NCBI GenBank assembly: GCA_016841605.1
Contig: JAENYV010000001.1
Location: 493,056 to 557,055 of the forward strand
Direction: 5' to 3'
Source of the DNA: Dethiobacter alkaliphilus
Lineage (GTDB): Bacteria > Bacillota > Dethiobacteria > DTU022 > UBA8154
DNA: 64,000 nucleotides
The notes under the pieces: generated by a model
Databases searched by the model: none
Told to the model about the DNA's origin: nothing
What the model saw: only the letters and a program-made list of their open reading frames with translations
In this document: in pieces, positions 1 through 8,096 of the stretch
Numbering within the stretch: the first letter of the stretch is position 1
Layout of the letters: each line of letters starts with the position of its first letter
Made by a program: the position numbers and the translations under genes

Positions 1-1
1 A

Positions 2-205
2 AACTTTGTTTTTGTTGATGTTAAAGTCGACTCCAGGGATTTATATCAATCTTTGTTGCGTAAAGGTGTTATTGTCCGGCCGGGTGATATCTTCGGTTAT
101 CCGCAATACTTACGCGTCTCTTTCGGGACGGAAGAGCAAAACTGCCGTTTTATCTCCGCTCTGGAAGAAAGCCTGGAACAGTTAGGAAGCAAATCCGCTC
201 TTTAA
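2..205 (+). CDS. Histidinol-phosphate aminotransferase-like protein, C-terminal end (partial)
   Basis: Open from the left edge of the window to a TAA at 203-205, giving 67 residues. The pattern RKGVIVRPGDIFG, then YLRVSFGTEEQN, is the usual C-terminal end of fold-type I PLP aminotransferases of the HisC family, where an Arg in 'LRVS' binds the substrate carboxylate. HisC converts histidinol phosphate and 2-oxoglutarate to imidazole acetol phosphate and glutamate, but related threonine-phosphate decarboxylases (CobD) share this end, so the exact reaction is not certain. The stop overlaps by 4 bp the end of the convergent PRC-barrel gene. Confidence 0.75.
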   Translation, partial: NFVFVDVKVDSRDLYQSLLRKGVIVRPGDIFGYPQYLRVSFGTEEQNCRFISALEESLEQLGSKSAL

Positions 206-1110
206 CTCCGGAAAAATCCGCTAATTTTTTCTCCGATAATTCCCACGCTTTCATCCACTTCCTGTGAGATGGCGGAAAGGAAAAGAGCGCCTGTTTTTCC
301 CTGGGCTTCAGCTATGCGGATGGTATTTTCCTCAATTATTTCACCGGCCAGGACCAGGGGGTGTCCCTGATTATCCTTGACAGTATAGTTGGCTTTTTTT
401 CCTAAGACATATTTTTTCATTTTTTCTCGCGTTTCTCGGGCCAGATCTTTTCCTTCCCGTGAAATTTCCCGATCCAGGTTATCCCATAGATCTTTTAGTT
501 TTTCAAGAATTTGGGAGGTGTTTTGTTTGGCACGATCCCGTTCCCGGTAAAATTCTTTATTTTCCTCATTTGGGAATGTATCGGCATTTTCATTGTAAGA
601 TTCTTCCTTTAAGGTTGGTTCCTGGAGATATTCCCTGAAATCTGAGCGCGCGATGATATAATCCCGTCCCAGATTCAGCACCCCTTCAATATGGAGAAAT
701 GTTTCGGCCCCACCTTTTATCTCTTCCTTGAAATCATAAAGAAGCAGGCTTTCGATTTTACCTGTTTGGGGATTAAAGGTATAATCCTGGACTTTGGCCA
801 AATAGTCGCCTTCCTGGGTAATAATGTTATTTCCCAGGAAGGAATATTTTTTCAGGGTTTCCATTTGAGCATGAGCATCTGCGGTAACCAGTTGTTTTTC
901 AGGTTCCACCGTGATAACATCTTTCCCAATATTATTAACCCGGTTGTACGGAATAAACTGTGAACGTCCTTTGAGAAACCCCTTTTCTCCGATCAGCAAC
1001 GCCTCGACTTTTTTTTCTGCAGGATCGACCAGTAAATCCTGAACTTTTCCGATCATGGAGCCGTCTTCCAGGCTGACTACCGGAAAACCCCTCATTATTT
1101 TTGCTCTCAT
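202..1110 (-). CDS. PRC-barrel domain protein, 302 aa
   Basis: The protein has two PRC-barrel-like segments. The first (residues about 3-80) begins MRGFPVVSLEDGSMIGKVQDLLVDP, a pattern (V..EDG..IGKV.D...D) typical of the family; the second lies at about 90-160 (IITQEGDYLAKVQD). Residues 165-240 are charged and probably helical, and the C-terminal part (about 245-295) resembles a further small beta domain. PRC barrels bind RNA or protein partners (RimM, photosynthetic reaction centre H subunit), but the role of these stand-alone clostridial forms is unknown. It is probably cytoplasmic, with no signal or membrane segment. It is transcribed divergently from tsaE and convergently with the hisC-like gene. 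Confidence 0.8.
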   Translation of the reverse strand: MRAKIMRGFPVVSLEDGSMIGKVQDLLVDPAEKKVEALLIGEKGFLKGRSQFIPYNRVNNIGKDVITVEPEKQLVTADAHAQMETLKKYSFLGNNIITQEGDYLAKVQDYTFNPQTGKIESLLLYDFKEEIKGGAETFLHIEGVLNLGRDYIIARSDFREYLQEPTLKEESYNENADTFPNEENKEFYRERDRAKQNTSQILEKLKDLWDNLDREISREGKDLARETREKMKKYVLGKKANYTVKDNQGHPLVLAGEIIEENTIRIAEAQGKTGALFLSAISQEVDESVGIIGEKISGFFRS

Positions 1111-1204
1111 TTGTTAAAAGCCTCCTTCAAGGTATTCCTACTTTAGTATGCTCTTTTCGAGTAATTCATACATATACATTATCATAAAATAGCAAAATAT
1201 TGTA

Positions 1205-1234
1205 TTGCAGGCTTTGTTAAAAAAAAGATATAAT
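1205..1234 (+). promoter_or_regulatory. Sigma-A type promoter of the tsaE-tsaB-rimI-tsaD operon
   Basis: TTGCAG at 1205-1210 and TATAAT at 1229-1234 with an 18-bp spacer, about 35 bp before the tsaE start. The -10 is a perfect match to consensus. Confidence 0.6.
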
Positions 1235-1269
1235 AAAACAAAATTTGTCTTGGACGGGGTGTTCCTTTT

Positions 1270-1752
1270 TTGCTGATTATCAGGAGCCAAAATGAAGAAG
1301 AAACGAGAGATATCGGCCGGATCCTTGGGAAGAGCGCGGCTCCGGGAACGGTCATCGCCTTGAAAGGAGACCTCGGCGCCGGTAAAACAGTTTTTGCCCA
1401 GGGCGTAGCCCGGGGAGCAGAGGTGCGTGAGATAGTAAACAGCCCTTCGTACGTCCTTATGAATATCTACCGGGGCCGGGTGGAGCTGTATCATTTTGAT
1501 TTTTATCGTTTGGAAGAGGAGGACGAACTGCTTGAATTGGGTCTTGAAGAATATTTTTACGGTGACGGAATAACACTGGTGGAATGGGCGGATAAATTTC
1601 CCCTAATTTTACCGGCAACCAGGCTGGAGATCGAGATAACAAAGGATAGGGAAAGGCAGGATTTTGTTCGGCATCTGTCTTTTAAACCCGTGGGTGAGTT
1701 CGATGATTCTATTCTGGAGGAAGTAAAAAAGTATGCTTCTACTGGCAATTGA
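1270..1752 (+). CDS. tsaE: tRNA threonylcarbamoyladenosine biosynthesis ATPase TsaE
   Basis: TsaE is the P-loop ATPase that regenerates the TsaB-TsaD complex while it transfers threonylcarbamoyl to A37 of ANN-decoding tRNAs. The Walker A motif GDLGAGKT lies at about residues 36-43, followed by the family segments SPSYVLMN and FDFYRL and the late motif VEWADKF. At 160 aa it has normal length. The start is a TTG preceded by a GGACGGGG stretch. It is the first gene of a four-gene operon, and its end overlaps the start of tsaB by 20 bp, so the two are probably translationally coupled. Confidence 0.95.
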   Translation: MLIIRSQNEEETRDIGRILGKSAAPGTVIALKGDLGAGKTVFAQGVARGAEVREIVNSPSYVLMNIYRGRVELYHFDFYRLEEEDELLELGLEEYFYGDGITLVEWADKFPLILPATRLEIEITKDRERQDFVRHLSFKPVGEFDDSILEEVKKYASTGN

Positions 1753-2446
1753 TACGACGACAAATGTCTGCAGCGTTGCTCTGGGCGATAGTGATAAGCT
1801 CTGGGCGGAAATAGTTTTGAATACGAAAAAGACCCATTCACAGCGCTTGATGCCGGCTATTCACACTCTTCTCCGGGATGCGGGTGTGGATAAAAGCCAG
1901 GTGGAAGGGATCGCTGTTGCCCTTGGCCCCGGCTCTTTTACGGGTATCCGTATTGGGTTGGCGACTGCCCAAGGCCTTTCCCAGGGACTGGATATCCCTG
2001 TTACCGGAGTTATGACCCTGGATGCCCTGGCGGAAGGATGCGGGTTCTTCCCCAGCTTGATTTGTCCTCTCCTGGATGCCAGAAGAGAACAGGTTTACAC
2101 CGGTTTTTATCGGGGTGGAGCCGGAGGCCCTACCCCTCTGGAATCGCCGGTTGCCCTGACCCTGGATGAATTAATTGTCAGGATTAAAAGCTTTAAAGAA
2201 GAAGTGATTTTTACCGGTGATGCCCTGGAGACCTTCAGGGAAAAGCTCCGTGCGGCCCTGGGTGAGAAATACACAGAGATGCCTTTTTCCTCCCGTTTAA
2301 ACCGTGCGGCCCTGGTTCTGCAGAAAGGGCTTAAAAACTGGGAAAAGGATGGTCCTGTATCTCTTTATGCTCTGAAACCTTTGTATATCCGTCTTCCTGA
2401 GGCGGAGAGGCGCCTCCTGGAAAGAAACAGGAGGCAAGAGGTTTGA
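1733..2446 (+). CDS. tsaB: tRNA threonylcarbamoyladenosine biosynthesis protein TsaB
   Basis: TsaB is the inactive ASKHA-fold paralogue of TsaD that scaffolds the t6A complex. The N-terminal LAIDTTTNVCSVAL and the motif ALGPGSFTGIRIGLATAQGL (residues about 65-84) are diagnostic. Length (237 aa) is normal. The start ATG lies inside tsaE behind GGAGGAAG, and the stop overlaps the TTG start of rimI by 3 bases. Confidence 0.95.
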   Translation: MLLLAIDTTTNVCSVALGDSDKLWAEIVLNTKKTHSQRLMPAIHTLLRDAGVDKSQVEGIAVALGPGSFTGIRIGLATAQGLSQGLDIPVTGVMTLDALAEGCGFFPSLICPLLDARREQVYTGFYRGGAGGPTPLESPVALTLDELIVRIKSFKEEVIFTGDALETFREKLRAALGEKYTEMPFSSRLNRAALVLQKGLKNWEKDGPVSLYALKPLYIRLPEAERRLLERNRRQEV

Positions 2447-2907
2447 ATAAAGCTGCTATTAAAATAACTGCAATGGTTTCGGATGATTTAGATGAAGTTA
2501 TGCGGATTGAGCAGGATTCTTTTACCTATCCCTGGTCCAAAAACTCGTTTCAGGGCGAGATCCTGAGCAACCGGTTTGCATATTATGTTACAGCGAAAGA
2601 TATCAGCGATTCTGTTATCGGCTATGCGGGTGCCTGGATTATCCTTGATGAGGCGCATATTACCACTCTTGCTGTTGACCCTTCCTGTCGGCAGATGGGG
2701 ACGGGAAGCCTTTTACTGGCATATCTTCTCCGGAAAGCAATTGAAGAAGGGGCATGCAAAGTATTTTTAGAGGTAAGAGATTCCAACCGGCAGGCCAGGA
2801 GAATCTACGAAAGGTTTGGATTTGAGGTTATCGGGAAAAGGAAAAGGTATTACCATGACGAGGATGCCCTGGTTATGGTACGAGCCTTGGAAAAAGTAAA
2901 GGGGTGA
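2443..2907 (+). CDS. rimI: Ribosomal-protein-S18-alanine N-acetyltransferase RimI
   Basis: GNAT-fold acetyltransferase. The acetyl-CoA pyrophosphate loop appears as RQMGTGSLLL (residues about 85-94), preceded by the beta-4 strand segment ITTLAVDP, and followed by LEVRDSNRQARRIYERFGF, which is the classic RimI end. The expected substrate is the N-terminal alanine of ribosomal protein S18. The start is a TTG overlapping the tsaB stop, with AGGAGG 10 bp upstream. The tsaB-rimI-tsaD order is common in bacteria. Confidence 0.92.
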   Translation: MNKAAIKITAMVSDDLDEVMRIEQDSFTYPWSKNSFQGEILSNRFAYYVTAKDISDSVIGYAGAWIILDEAHITTLAVDPSCRQMGTGSLLLAYLLRKAIEEGACKVFLEVRDSNRQARRIYERFGFEVIGKRKRYYHDEDALVMVRALEKVKG

Positions 2908-2911
2908 TTAA

Positions 2912-3949
2912 ATGTCACACCGTTCATTAATATTGGGAATAGAAACGAGCTGCGACGATACATCCGCCGGCGTAGTTCTCAATGGACGAACTCTCCTGAG
3001 TAATATTGTGTCTTCCCAGGACAGTCTTCATCACCGTTTTGGCGGTATTGTCCCCGAGATCGCCTCCCGCCGGCATCTGGAAATAATTAATCCGGTGATT
3101 GATGAAGCGCTGGACAAGGCAGGGGTAAAATTCGGTGACCTTGACGGGATTGCGGTTTCATATGGTCCAGGGCTGGTAGGATCTCTTTTAGTCGGAGTTT
3201 CAGTAGCCAAGGCTCTCGCTTTTTCTCTGGATCTGCCTCTGGTGGGGGTCAATCATATTGAGGGACATCTTTATGCTAATTTCTTAACGGATGAGACGAT
3301 TTCTTTTCCGGTTCTTTGTCTGGTTGTTTCCGGAGGGCATACCAATATCCTTTATGTGGAGGGGCACGGGGAAATCCGGGTTTTGGGGAGGACCCGTGAT
3401 GATGCGGCCGGTGAAGTGTTTGATAAAATTGCCAGGGCGCTGGAACTGGGTTTTCCCGGTGGCCCAATAATAGATCGTCTGTCCTGTGAGGGAGATCCTT
3501 CCGCTTTTTCTTTTCCCAGGGCTCTAATGGGCGAAGAGGGGAAACTTGATTTCAGTTTTAGCGGGGTTAAAACTGCTGTTTTAAACTGTATTCGTCAGCG
3601 AACCGGAAAGGAGAGAACCGAAAAGGGGACGGATAACGTTTTTTGCAACGTTGCCGCATCTTTTCAGGCAGCCGTAGTGGATGTTCTGGTCGAAAAGTGT
3701 CTTTTAGCAGCCAAGCAGAGAAGTGTTAAGAAATTTTTATTGGCCGGCGGGGTAGCGGCGAACAGTGAACTCCGGAGAAGGCTACGGCAACGGCTGGAAC
3801 CGGAGAAAATAAAAGTAATTTTTCCTCCTGTTGAGCTGTGCACAGATAATGCCGCAATGATTGCTTCTGCAGGGTATTACCGTTTACAACAAGGGATTAC
3901 AGCCTCTTATGATTTAAATGCTGAGCCGTCTCTGGGTTTAGGAGACTAA
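2912..3949 (+). CDS. tsaD: tRNA N6-adenosine threonylcarbamoyltransferase TsaD
   Basis: TsaD is the catalytic subunit of the t6A complex. LGIETSCDDTSAGVV at the N-terminus, the metal-binding HIEGH (about residues 113-117), SGGHTN (about 138-143) and GGVAANSELR near residue 275 are all present, as is the C-terminal FPPVELCTDNAAMIA. The length of 345 aa is normal. The start ATG is 5 bp after rimI, with AAGGGG just before it. It is the last gene of the operon; the 397-bp spacer that follows contains DnaA boxes. Confidence 0.97.
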   Translation: MSHRSLILGIETSCDDTSAGVVLNGRTLLSNIVSSQDSLHHRFGGIVPEIASRRHLEIINPVIDEALDKAGVKFGDLDGIAVSYGPGLVGSLLVGVSVAKALAFSLDLPLVGVNHIEGHLYANFLTDETISFPVLCLVVSGGHTNILYVEGHGEIRVLGRTRDDAAGEVFDKIARALELGFPGGPIIDRLSCEGDPSAFSFPRALMGEEGKLDFSFSGVKTAVLNCIRQRTGKERTEKGTDNVFCNVAASFQAAVVDVLVEKCLLAAKQRSVKKFLLAGGVAANSELRRRLRQRLEPEKIKVIFPPVELCTDNAAMIASAGYYRLQQGITASYDLNAEPSLGLGD

Positions 3950-4048
3950 ATAAATGTTAAAAAAAATGTTAAGAAAAACTAGGATTTATGTAAATAAATT
4001 TAAGGGAATATTTCCTTGAATTCGGGAATAGAATAATAGGATAGGTTT

Positions 4049-4090
4049 TTTTCCACAAAGTAATTCACATTATCCACAAAGTTATCCACA
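4049..4090 (+). promoter_or_regulatory. Cluster of DnaA boxes between tsaD and murC
   Basis: Two perfect DnaA boxes (TTATCCACA) lie at 4070-4078 and 4082-4090 in the same orientation, 12 bp apart start to start. One-mismatch relatives precede them: TTTTCCACA at 4049-4057 and TAATTCACA (against TTATNCACA) at 4061-4069. Four sites thus form a compact same-strand array. The rest of the 3950-4346 spacer is AT-rich and contains no gene that I can see. The array could titrate DnaA or let DnaA control murC. No dnaA or dnaN gene is nearby, so it is unlikely to be the chromosome origin. Confidence 0.6.
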
Positions 4091-4346
4091 GAAGAAAGCC
4101 TTTTTTTTGGGTAAAACAGAAGAACTGTTCACATTTTGGGATAAGTTCACATAAAATATTGCAGTTGCAACCCCGAATGTTTTTTCCGATAAGGAGAAAA
4201 AACGCCAACAGGGAAAAAATATGTTATTTAATGTCAGCGTTATACATAAAATAGATGCTGCCTGCGTGGGGATATAATTTAAAAATCAGGTAACTTTTAT
4301 GATCATAATTTTGGTATGAAGATTTTGATATGAAGAGAGGGGTTTC

Positions 4347-5756
4347 ATGTTAACAAATATTCATAAAGTACACTTTACCGGTATTGGGGGGTACGGAATG
4401 AGCGCACTGGCTCTCGTACTGCTGCAGGATGGTTTTGATGTGAGGGGCTCAGATATTAAACCTTCAAGGCTGACAGCAATCCTGGAAAAAGCGGGCGCAA
4501 AGATCTATCTGGGGCATGACGCTCTGCAGGTCGGGGACGCGGAGCTGCTTATTTACTCCACTGCTATCCCTTCCGATAATCCTGAAATTGAAACTGCCCG
4601 GGCCAAAGAAATTCCTCTCTGGCACCGTTCAAAGCTGCTTGCCGCGTTACTGAATGAAAGATACGGGATTGCCGTTGCCGGAACCCATGGCAAGACGACA
4701 ACTACAGCAATGATTTCACTCTTATTGGCTAGAGGCGGTTTTGATCCGACTGCTGTTATTGGGGGAGAAGTCTCCTTTTTTGATGGGAATGCCCGTTTGG
4801 GGAAAAGCCCCTATATTGTTGCGGAAGCTTGCGAGAGCGATCATTCTTTTCTCCGCTACAAACCATTAATTAGTTTACTGACTAATATTGAAGCGGATCA
4901 CCTGGAACATTATGAGGGGAATTTTGCTAAGTTGGTGGATACATACCTGGTCTTTATCAATAACGTCAGAGAAGGGGGAACGGTTTTTTTCTGCAGCGAT
5001 GACCCGCTTTTGAAAAAATTAAGAGCGGACTTTCGCCCACAGTCTGTTTCCTACGGATTATTCCCCGGTGCAGACATCCGGGGAGATGAAGTGAAAATCG
5101 AGGGACTTGGTTCTCGATTTCGCGTTGTTGCCAATGGGAAGCCTCTGGGAGAACTGGTCTTAAAAGTTCCCGGTTTACACAATATCCGCAATGCGCTTGG
5201 TGCTACAGCAATCGCCCTGTTTTTAGGCCTTGATTTTTCAGCAATCAGAGAGGCATTTTCCCTGTTCGAGGGAGCCAGAAGGCGTTTTGAAATTATCGGG
5301 GAAGCCGGCAAAGTTCTTATAGTGGACGATTATGCCCATCATCCCACGGAGATCAAGGCAACCCTTGAAGCGGCCCGGGAAAGCGGGAGGCGAATCATCT
5401 GTCTTTTCCAGCCGCACCGTTTTACACGGACAAATTTTTTATGGCCGGAATTTATAGAAGCTTTTGATGCAGCGGATCTACTCTTGTTAACCGATATTTA
5501 TCCGGCCGGAGAGGCCCCCATTCCGGGCATTACTTCCCGCAGGCTCGCGGAGAAGGTTAAAGAAAGGGGGCTTCAGCACGTCTACTATTTTGCTGAGCCA
5601 TCGGAAGCTGTTGATTATTTACAGGGTCTTGTCCGTGAAGGAGATATGGTCTTGACCATGGGAGCGGGAGATGTTTGGAAAGCCGGAAGAAGCCTGCTAG
5701 ACATACTTACTTCCAGGGAATGTGCTGTTTCCCCGGAAGTAACAAACTCAATATAG
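4347..5756 (+). CDS. murC: UDP-N-acetylmuramate--L-alanine ligase MurC
   Basis: MurC adds L-alanine to UDP-MurNAc in the first peptide step of peptidoglycan synthesis, using ATP, in the cytoplasm. The nucleotide-sugar binding GIGGYGMS is at residues 12-19, the ATP loop GTHGKTTTT at about 111-119, the Mur-ligase central motif EACESDHSFL follows near 161, and DDYAHHPTEI near 326 is MurC-specific. At 469 aa it is full length. The ATG follows AGAGAGGGG by 5 bases. It stands apart from other mur genes here, as a single gene after a DnaA-box spacer. Confidence 0.97.
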   Translation: MLTNIHKVHFTGIGGYGMSALALVLLQDGFDVRGSDIKPSRLTAILEKAGAKIYLGHDALQVGDAELLIYSTAIPSDNPEIETARAKEIPLWHRSKLLAALLNERYGIAVAGTHGKTTTTAMISLLLARGGFDPTAVIGGEVSFFDGNARLGKSPYIVAEACESDHSFLRYKPLISLLTNIEADHLEHYEGNFAKLVDTYLVFINNVREGGTVFFCSDDPLLKKLRADFRPQSVSYGLFPGADIRGDEVKIEGLGSRFRVVANGKPLGELVLKVPGLHNIRNALGATAIALFLGLDFSAIREAFSLFEGARRRFEIIGEAGKVLIVDDYAHHPTEIKATLEAARESGRRIICLFQPHRFTRTNFLWPEFIEAFDAADLLLLTDIYPAGEAPIPGITSRRLAEKVKERGLQHVYYFAEPSEAVDYLQGLVREGDMVLTMGAGDVWKAGRSLLDILTSRECAVSPEVTNSI

Positions 5757-5762
5757 GTACTT

Positions 5763-5793
5763 GGGGACATTCCTCTGAAAGAGGTGTGTCCCC
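5763..5793 (+). repeat. GGGGACA palindromic repeat, copy 1
   Basis: Perfect stem-loop: GGGGACA and TGTCCCC arms enclose a second stem CCTCT/AGAGG with a GAA loop. The same 31-bp unit occurs in exact reverse complement at 20175-20205 and in a diverged form at 39806-39837. A second partial unit (ACATTCCTCTGGAAGAG) follows at about 5809-5825. Confidence 0.8.
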
Positions 5794-5858
5794 TTACCAA
5801 AAGTAAATGACATTCCTCTGGAAGAGAAAAAGATTAACCGGTATCAGGAGGGACCAGT

Positions 5859-7970
5859 ATGCAGAAACTGTTTTATCCGAAGTCTATTGTAATTATAGGA
5901 TTATCATCAAAGCAGACAAATATATCCAGGCTTACCCTGGAAAATTTACTTCGTTGGGGTTACCGGGGCAGGCTCTTTGGCGTTAATCCCGGAGGTAATG
6001 ATGTACATGTAAATGGAATCAAGATGTACAAGCATTTGGAAGACCTTCCGGAAGTTCCTGACCTGGCATATTGCATGATTCCGGCCAAATTCATCCCCGA
6101 TATGGTGGAAAGCTGCGGCAGGTTTGGAATTACACGTATGGCCATCCCATCAGGAGGATTTTCCGAGTTTAGTGAAGATGGACGGACACTTGCCGCAGAA
6201 ACTCTTGAGATCGCCGGGAAGTATGGGATTCGTTTTGTAGGGCCGAACAGTATCTCCTTGGCAAATACTGAGAATGGCTTATGCCTTCCCTTCATACCGA
6301 TACGCAAGGTTCCGAAAGGGAAAATGTCCATTATCTCCCAGAGCGGCGGAGTTATCGTGATGTTGCTCAATTATCTTTTTGATGAAAAAATAGGATTGGC
6401 GAAGTTTGCCAGTATCGGCAATAAACTTGATTTAGATGAAGTGGATTTCCTCGAATACTTGGGGAAAGACCCTCAGACCGAGATTATCTGTCTTTATCTT
6501 GAAAGTATGGAGCACGGCAGCGACTTTATAAAGGCGGCAAAATCCATAGACAAGCCAATTATAGCTTATAAGTCAAATACAACCCCGGCAGGGAAAAAGG
6601 CTGCAATGAGCCATACTGCAGCAGTCAGCAATGACGATGATATCGTTGATTCAGCCTTTGAAGAGGCCGGAATTATTCGTATTAACAACTTCCTTGACTT
6701 TATTGAGCTGTCCAAGGCTTTTCATTTGCCTCCCATGAAGGGCAGGCGAATCATGGTTATGGGCCCTGCCGGTGGGTTTTCCGTTATGGGAGCGGATCTG
6801 TGTGAAAAGGCAGGTTTTGAGTTCGCAGACATGGGACAGGAATTCTACGACAGCCTTAGACAATTCAGTAATGCCGGTGTAATTAAGTTCTCCAACCCTC
6901 TGGATATGGGAGATCTTTACGATCCCCGGATTACAGCCCAAGTTATCTATTCGGTAATGCACTCTAATCAGGTTGATGGTTCCGTATTCATTAGTCAGCG
7001 TCCCCAGATGCCTCCGGGAGATAGTATGTTTCATAAGTTGATGCTTACCGACTTGTCTAATGAGCTTTGGGGTGCGATCCTGTCAGCGGGGAAACCTCTT
7101 GGAGTGTGCCTGTTCGGGACGACAAAAACGATCCGGCAGGCCAAGCGTTCAGTTGAATTTCCTATTTTCAACAGTCCGGAAGAGTTGGTCAATGCCCTGG
7201 CTGTTCAGATGAAATACCATGAGCGGAAGATGAAGAATCGTGAGCAAAAGGAGATTATTGCTACCCATTCGAATATTGATCGTAATGCTGCAAAACAATG
7301 GATGTCGGATAAACGTGGGGTTTACGGAGAGGAAGTTCTTGACCTTCTTGCTTGCTATGGCATTCCTGTGGCAGCTTCCAGGGTTGCCGGATCCGGGGAT
7401 GAAGCAGTTAAATATGCCCGGGAACTGGGGTATCCTGTAGTTATGAAAGTAGTTTCAACAGATGCCTTGCATAAATCCGATGTCGGTGGTGTTATTATTG
7501 GTGTCAAACAGCCCGGCCAGGTGGAGGAAAATTTCGGCACTATTCGTGATAATCTTTTAAACTACAAGAAGGATGCATGTTTTGAAGGAGTGAGAATTCA
7601 GAAGATGGCCCCGGAGGGCTATGATATGTTTGTGGGCGGTAAACACGATCCTTCTTTTGGTCCGGTAGTGTTTTTGGGGATGGGAGGCATCTATATCGAG
7701 GTGTTTCGAGATGTGGCAAACGCCTTATGTCCGGCAGAGACAGAGACAATTTATACGCGGTTGAAACGCTTGAAATCATACGAGGTGCTCAGCGGGTTCC
7801 GGGGAAAAGCACCCGGTGATGTACATTCTTTCGTTGAAATGGTAGTAAGAGTATCTTTCCTCTTGGCGGATTTCCCCGAAATTCGGGAAATTGATATCAA
7901 CCCTGTACGGGTATTTCCCCAGGGAGACGGTGTTATGGCTCTCGATGCAAGAGCACGTATTGGGGTATGA
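5859..7970 (+). CDS. ADP-forming acyl-CoA synthetase (acetate--CoA ligase family), fused alpha and beta subunits
   Basis: A 703-aa nucleoside-diphosphate-forming acyl-CoA synthetase. Residues about 1-130 form a CoA-binding Rossmann domain (FYPKSIVIIGLS at the start). Residues 140-450 are two flavodoxin-like succinyl-CoA-synthetase domains, with the phosphohistidine segment AMSHTAAVSND at about 248-258. The C-terminal part from about 490 is an ATP-grasp domain (GYPVVMKVVS, SDVGGV, GGKHDPSFGPV). Such enzymes interconvert acyl-CoA plus ADP and Pi with acid plus ATP plus CoA, often to make ATP in fermentation. The acyl substrate cannot be read from the sequence. The gene has a GGAGGG site 8 bp before the ATG and its own terminator downstream. 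Confidence 0.85.
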   Translation: MQKLFYPKSIVIIGLSSKQTNISRLTLENLLRWGYRGRLFGVNPGGNDVHVNGIKMYKHLEDLPEVPDLAYCMIPAKFIPDMVESCGRFGITRMAIPSGGFSEFSEDGRTLAAETLEIAGKYGIRFVGPNSISLANTENGLCLPFIPIRKVPKGKMSIISQSGGVIVMLLNYLFDEKIGLAKFASIGNKLDLDEVDFLEYLGKDPQTEIICLYLESMEHGSDFIKAAKSIDKPIIAYKSNTTPAGKKAAMSHTAAVSNDDDIVDSAFEEAGIIRINNFLDFIELSKAFHLPPMKGRRIMVMGPAGGFSVMGADLCEKAGFEFADMGQEFYDSLRQFSNAGVIKFSNPLDMGDLYDPRITAQVIYSVMHSNQVDGSVFISQRPQMPPGDSMFHKLMLTDLSNELWGAILSAGKPLGVCLFGTTKTIRQAKRSVEFPIFNSPEELVNALAVQMKYHERKMKNREQKEIIATHSNIDRNAAKQWMSDKRGVYGEEVLDLLACYGIPVAASRVAGSGDEAVKYARELGYPVVMKVVSTDALHKSDVGGVIIGVKQPGQVEENFGTIRDNLLNYKKDACFEGVRIQKMAPEGYDMFVGGKHDPSFGPVVFLGMGGIYIEVFRDVANALCPAETETIYTRLKRLKSYEVLSGFRGKAPGDVHSFVEMVVRVSFLLADFPEIREIDINPVRVFPQGDGVMALDARARIGV

Positions 7971-7988
7971 GTCTTGCAGATCCCGAAT

Positions 7989-8014
7989 GCCGGCGAAGCC
8001 GGCTGTTTTTTTTT
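7989..8014 (+). terminator. Rho-independent terminator after the acyl-CoA synthetase
   Basis: Stem GCCGGC/GCCGGC with GAA loop (7989-8003) followed by TG and nine T residues. Confidence 0.9.
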
Positions 8015-8096
8015 CCGTATTATTCTTTACCAGTTGCAGGAATTGACAAATATTTGTGGAATATTTAAATGTGGAATATCTTAAGGAGGATACTTT

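Noticed and set aside
3950-4346. Chromosomal origin at the DnaA-box spacer
   Set aside because: No dnaA, dnaN, recF, gyrase or rpmH genes near, and only two perfect boxes.
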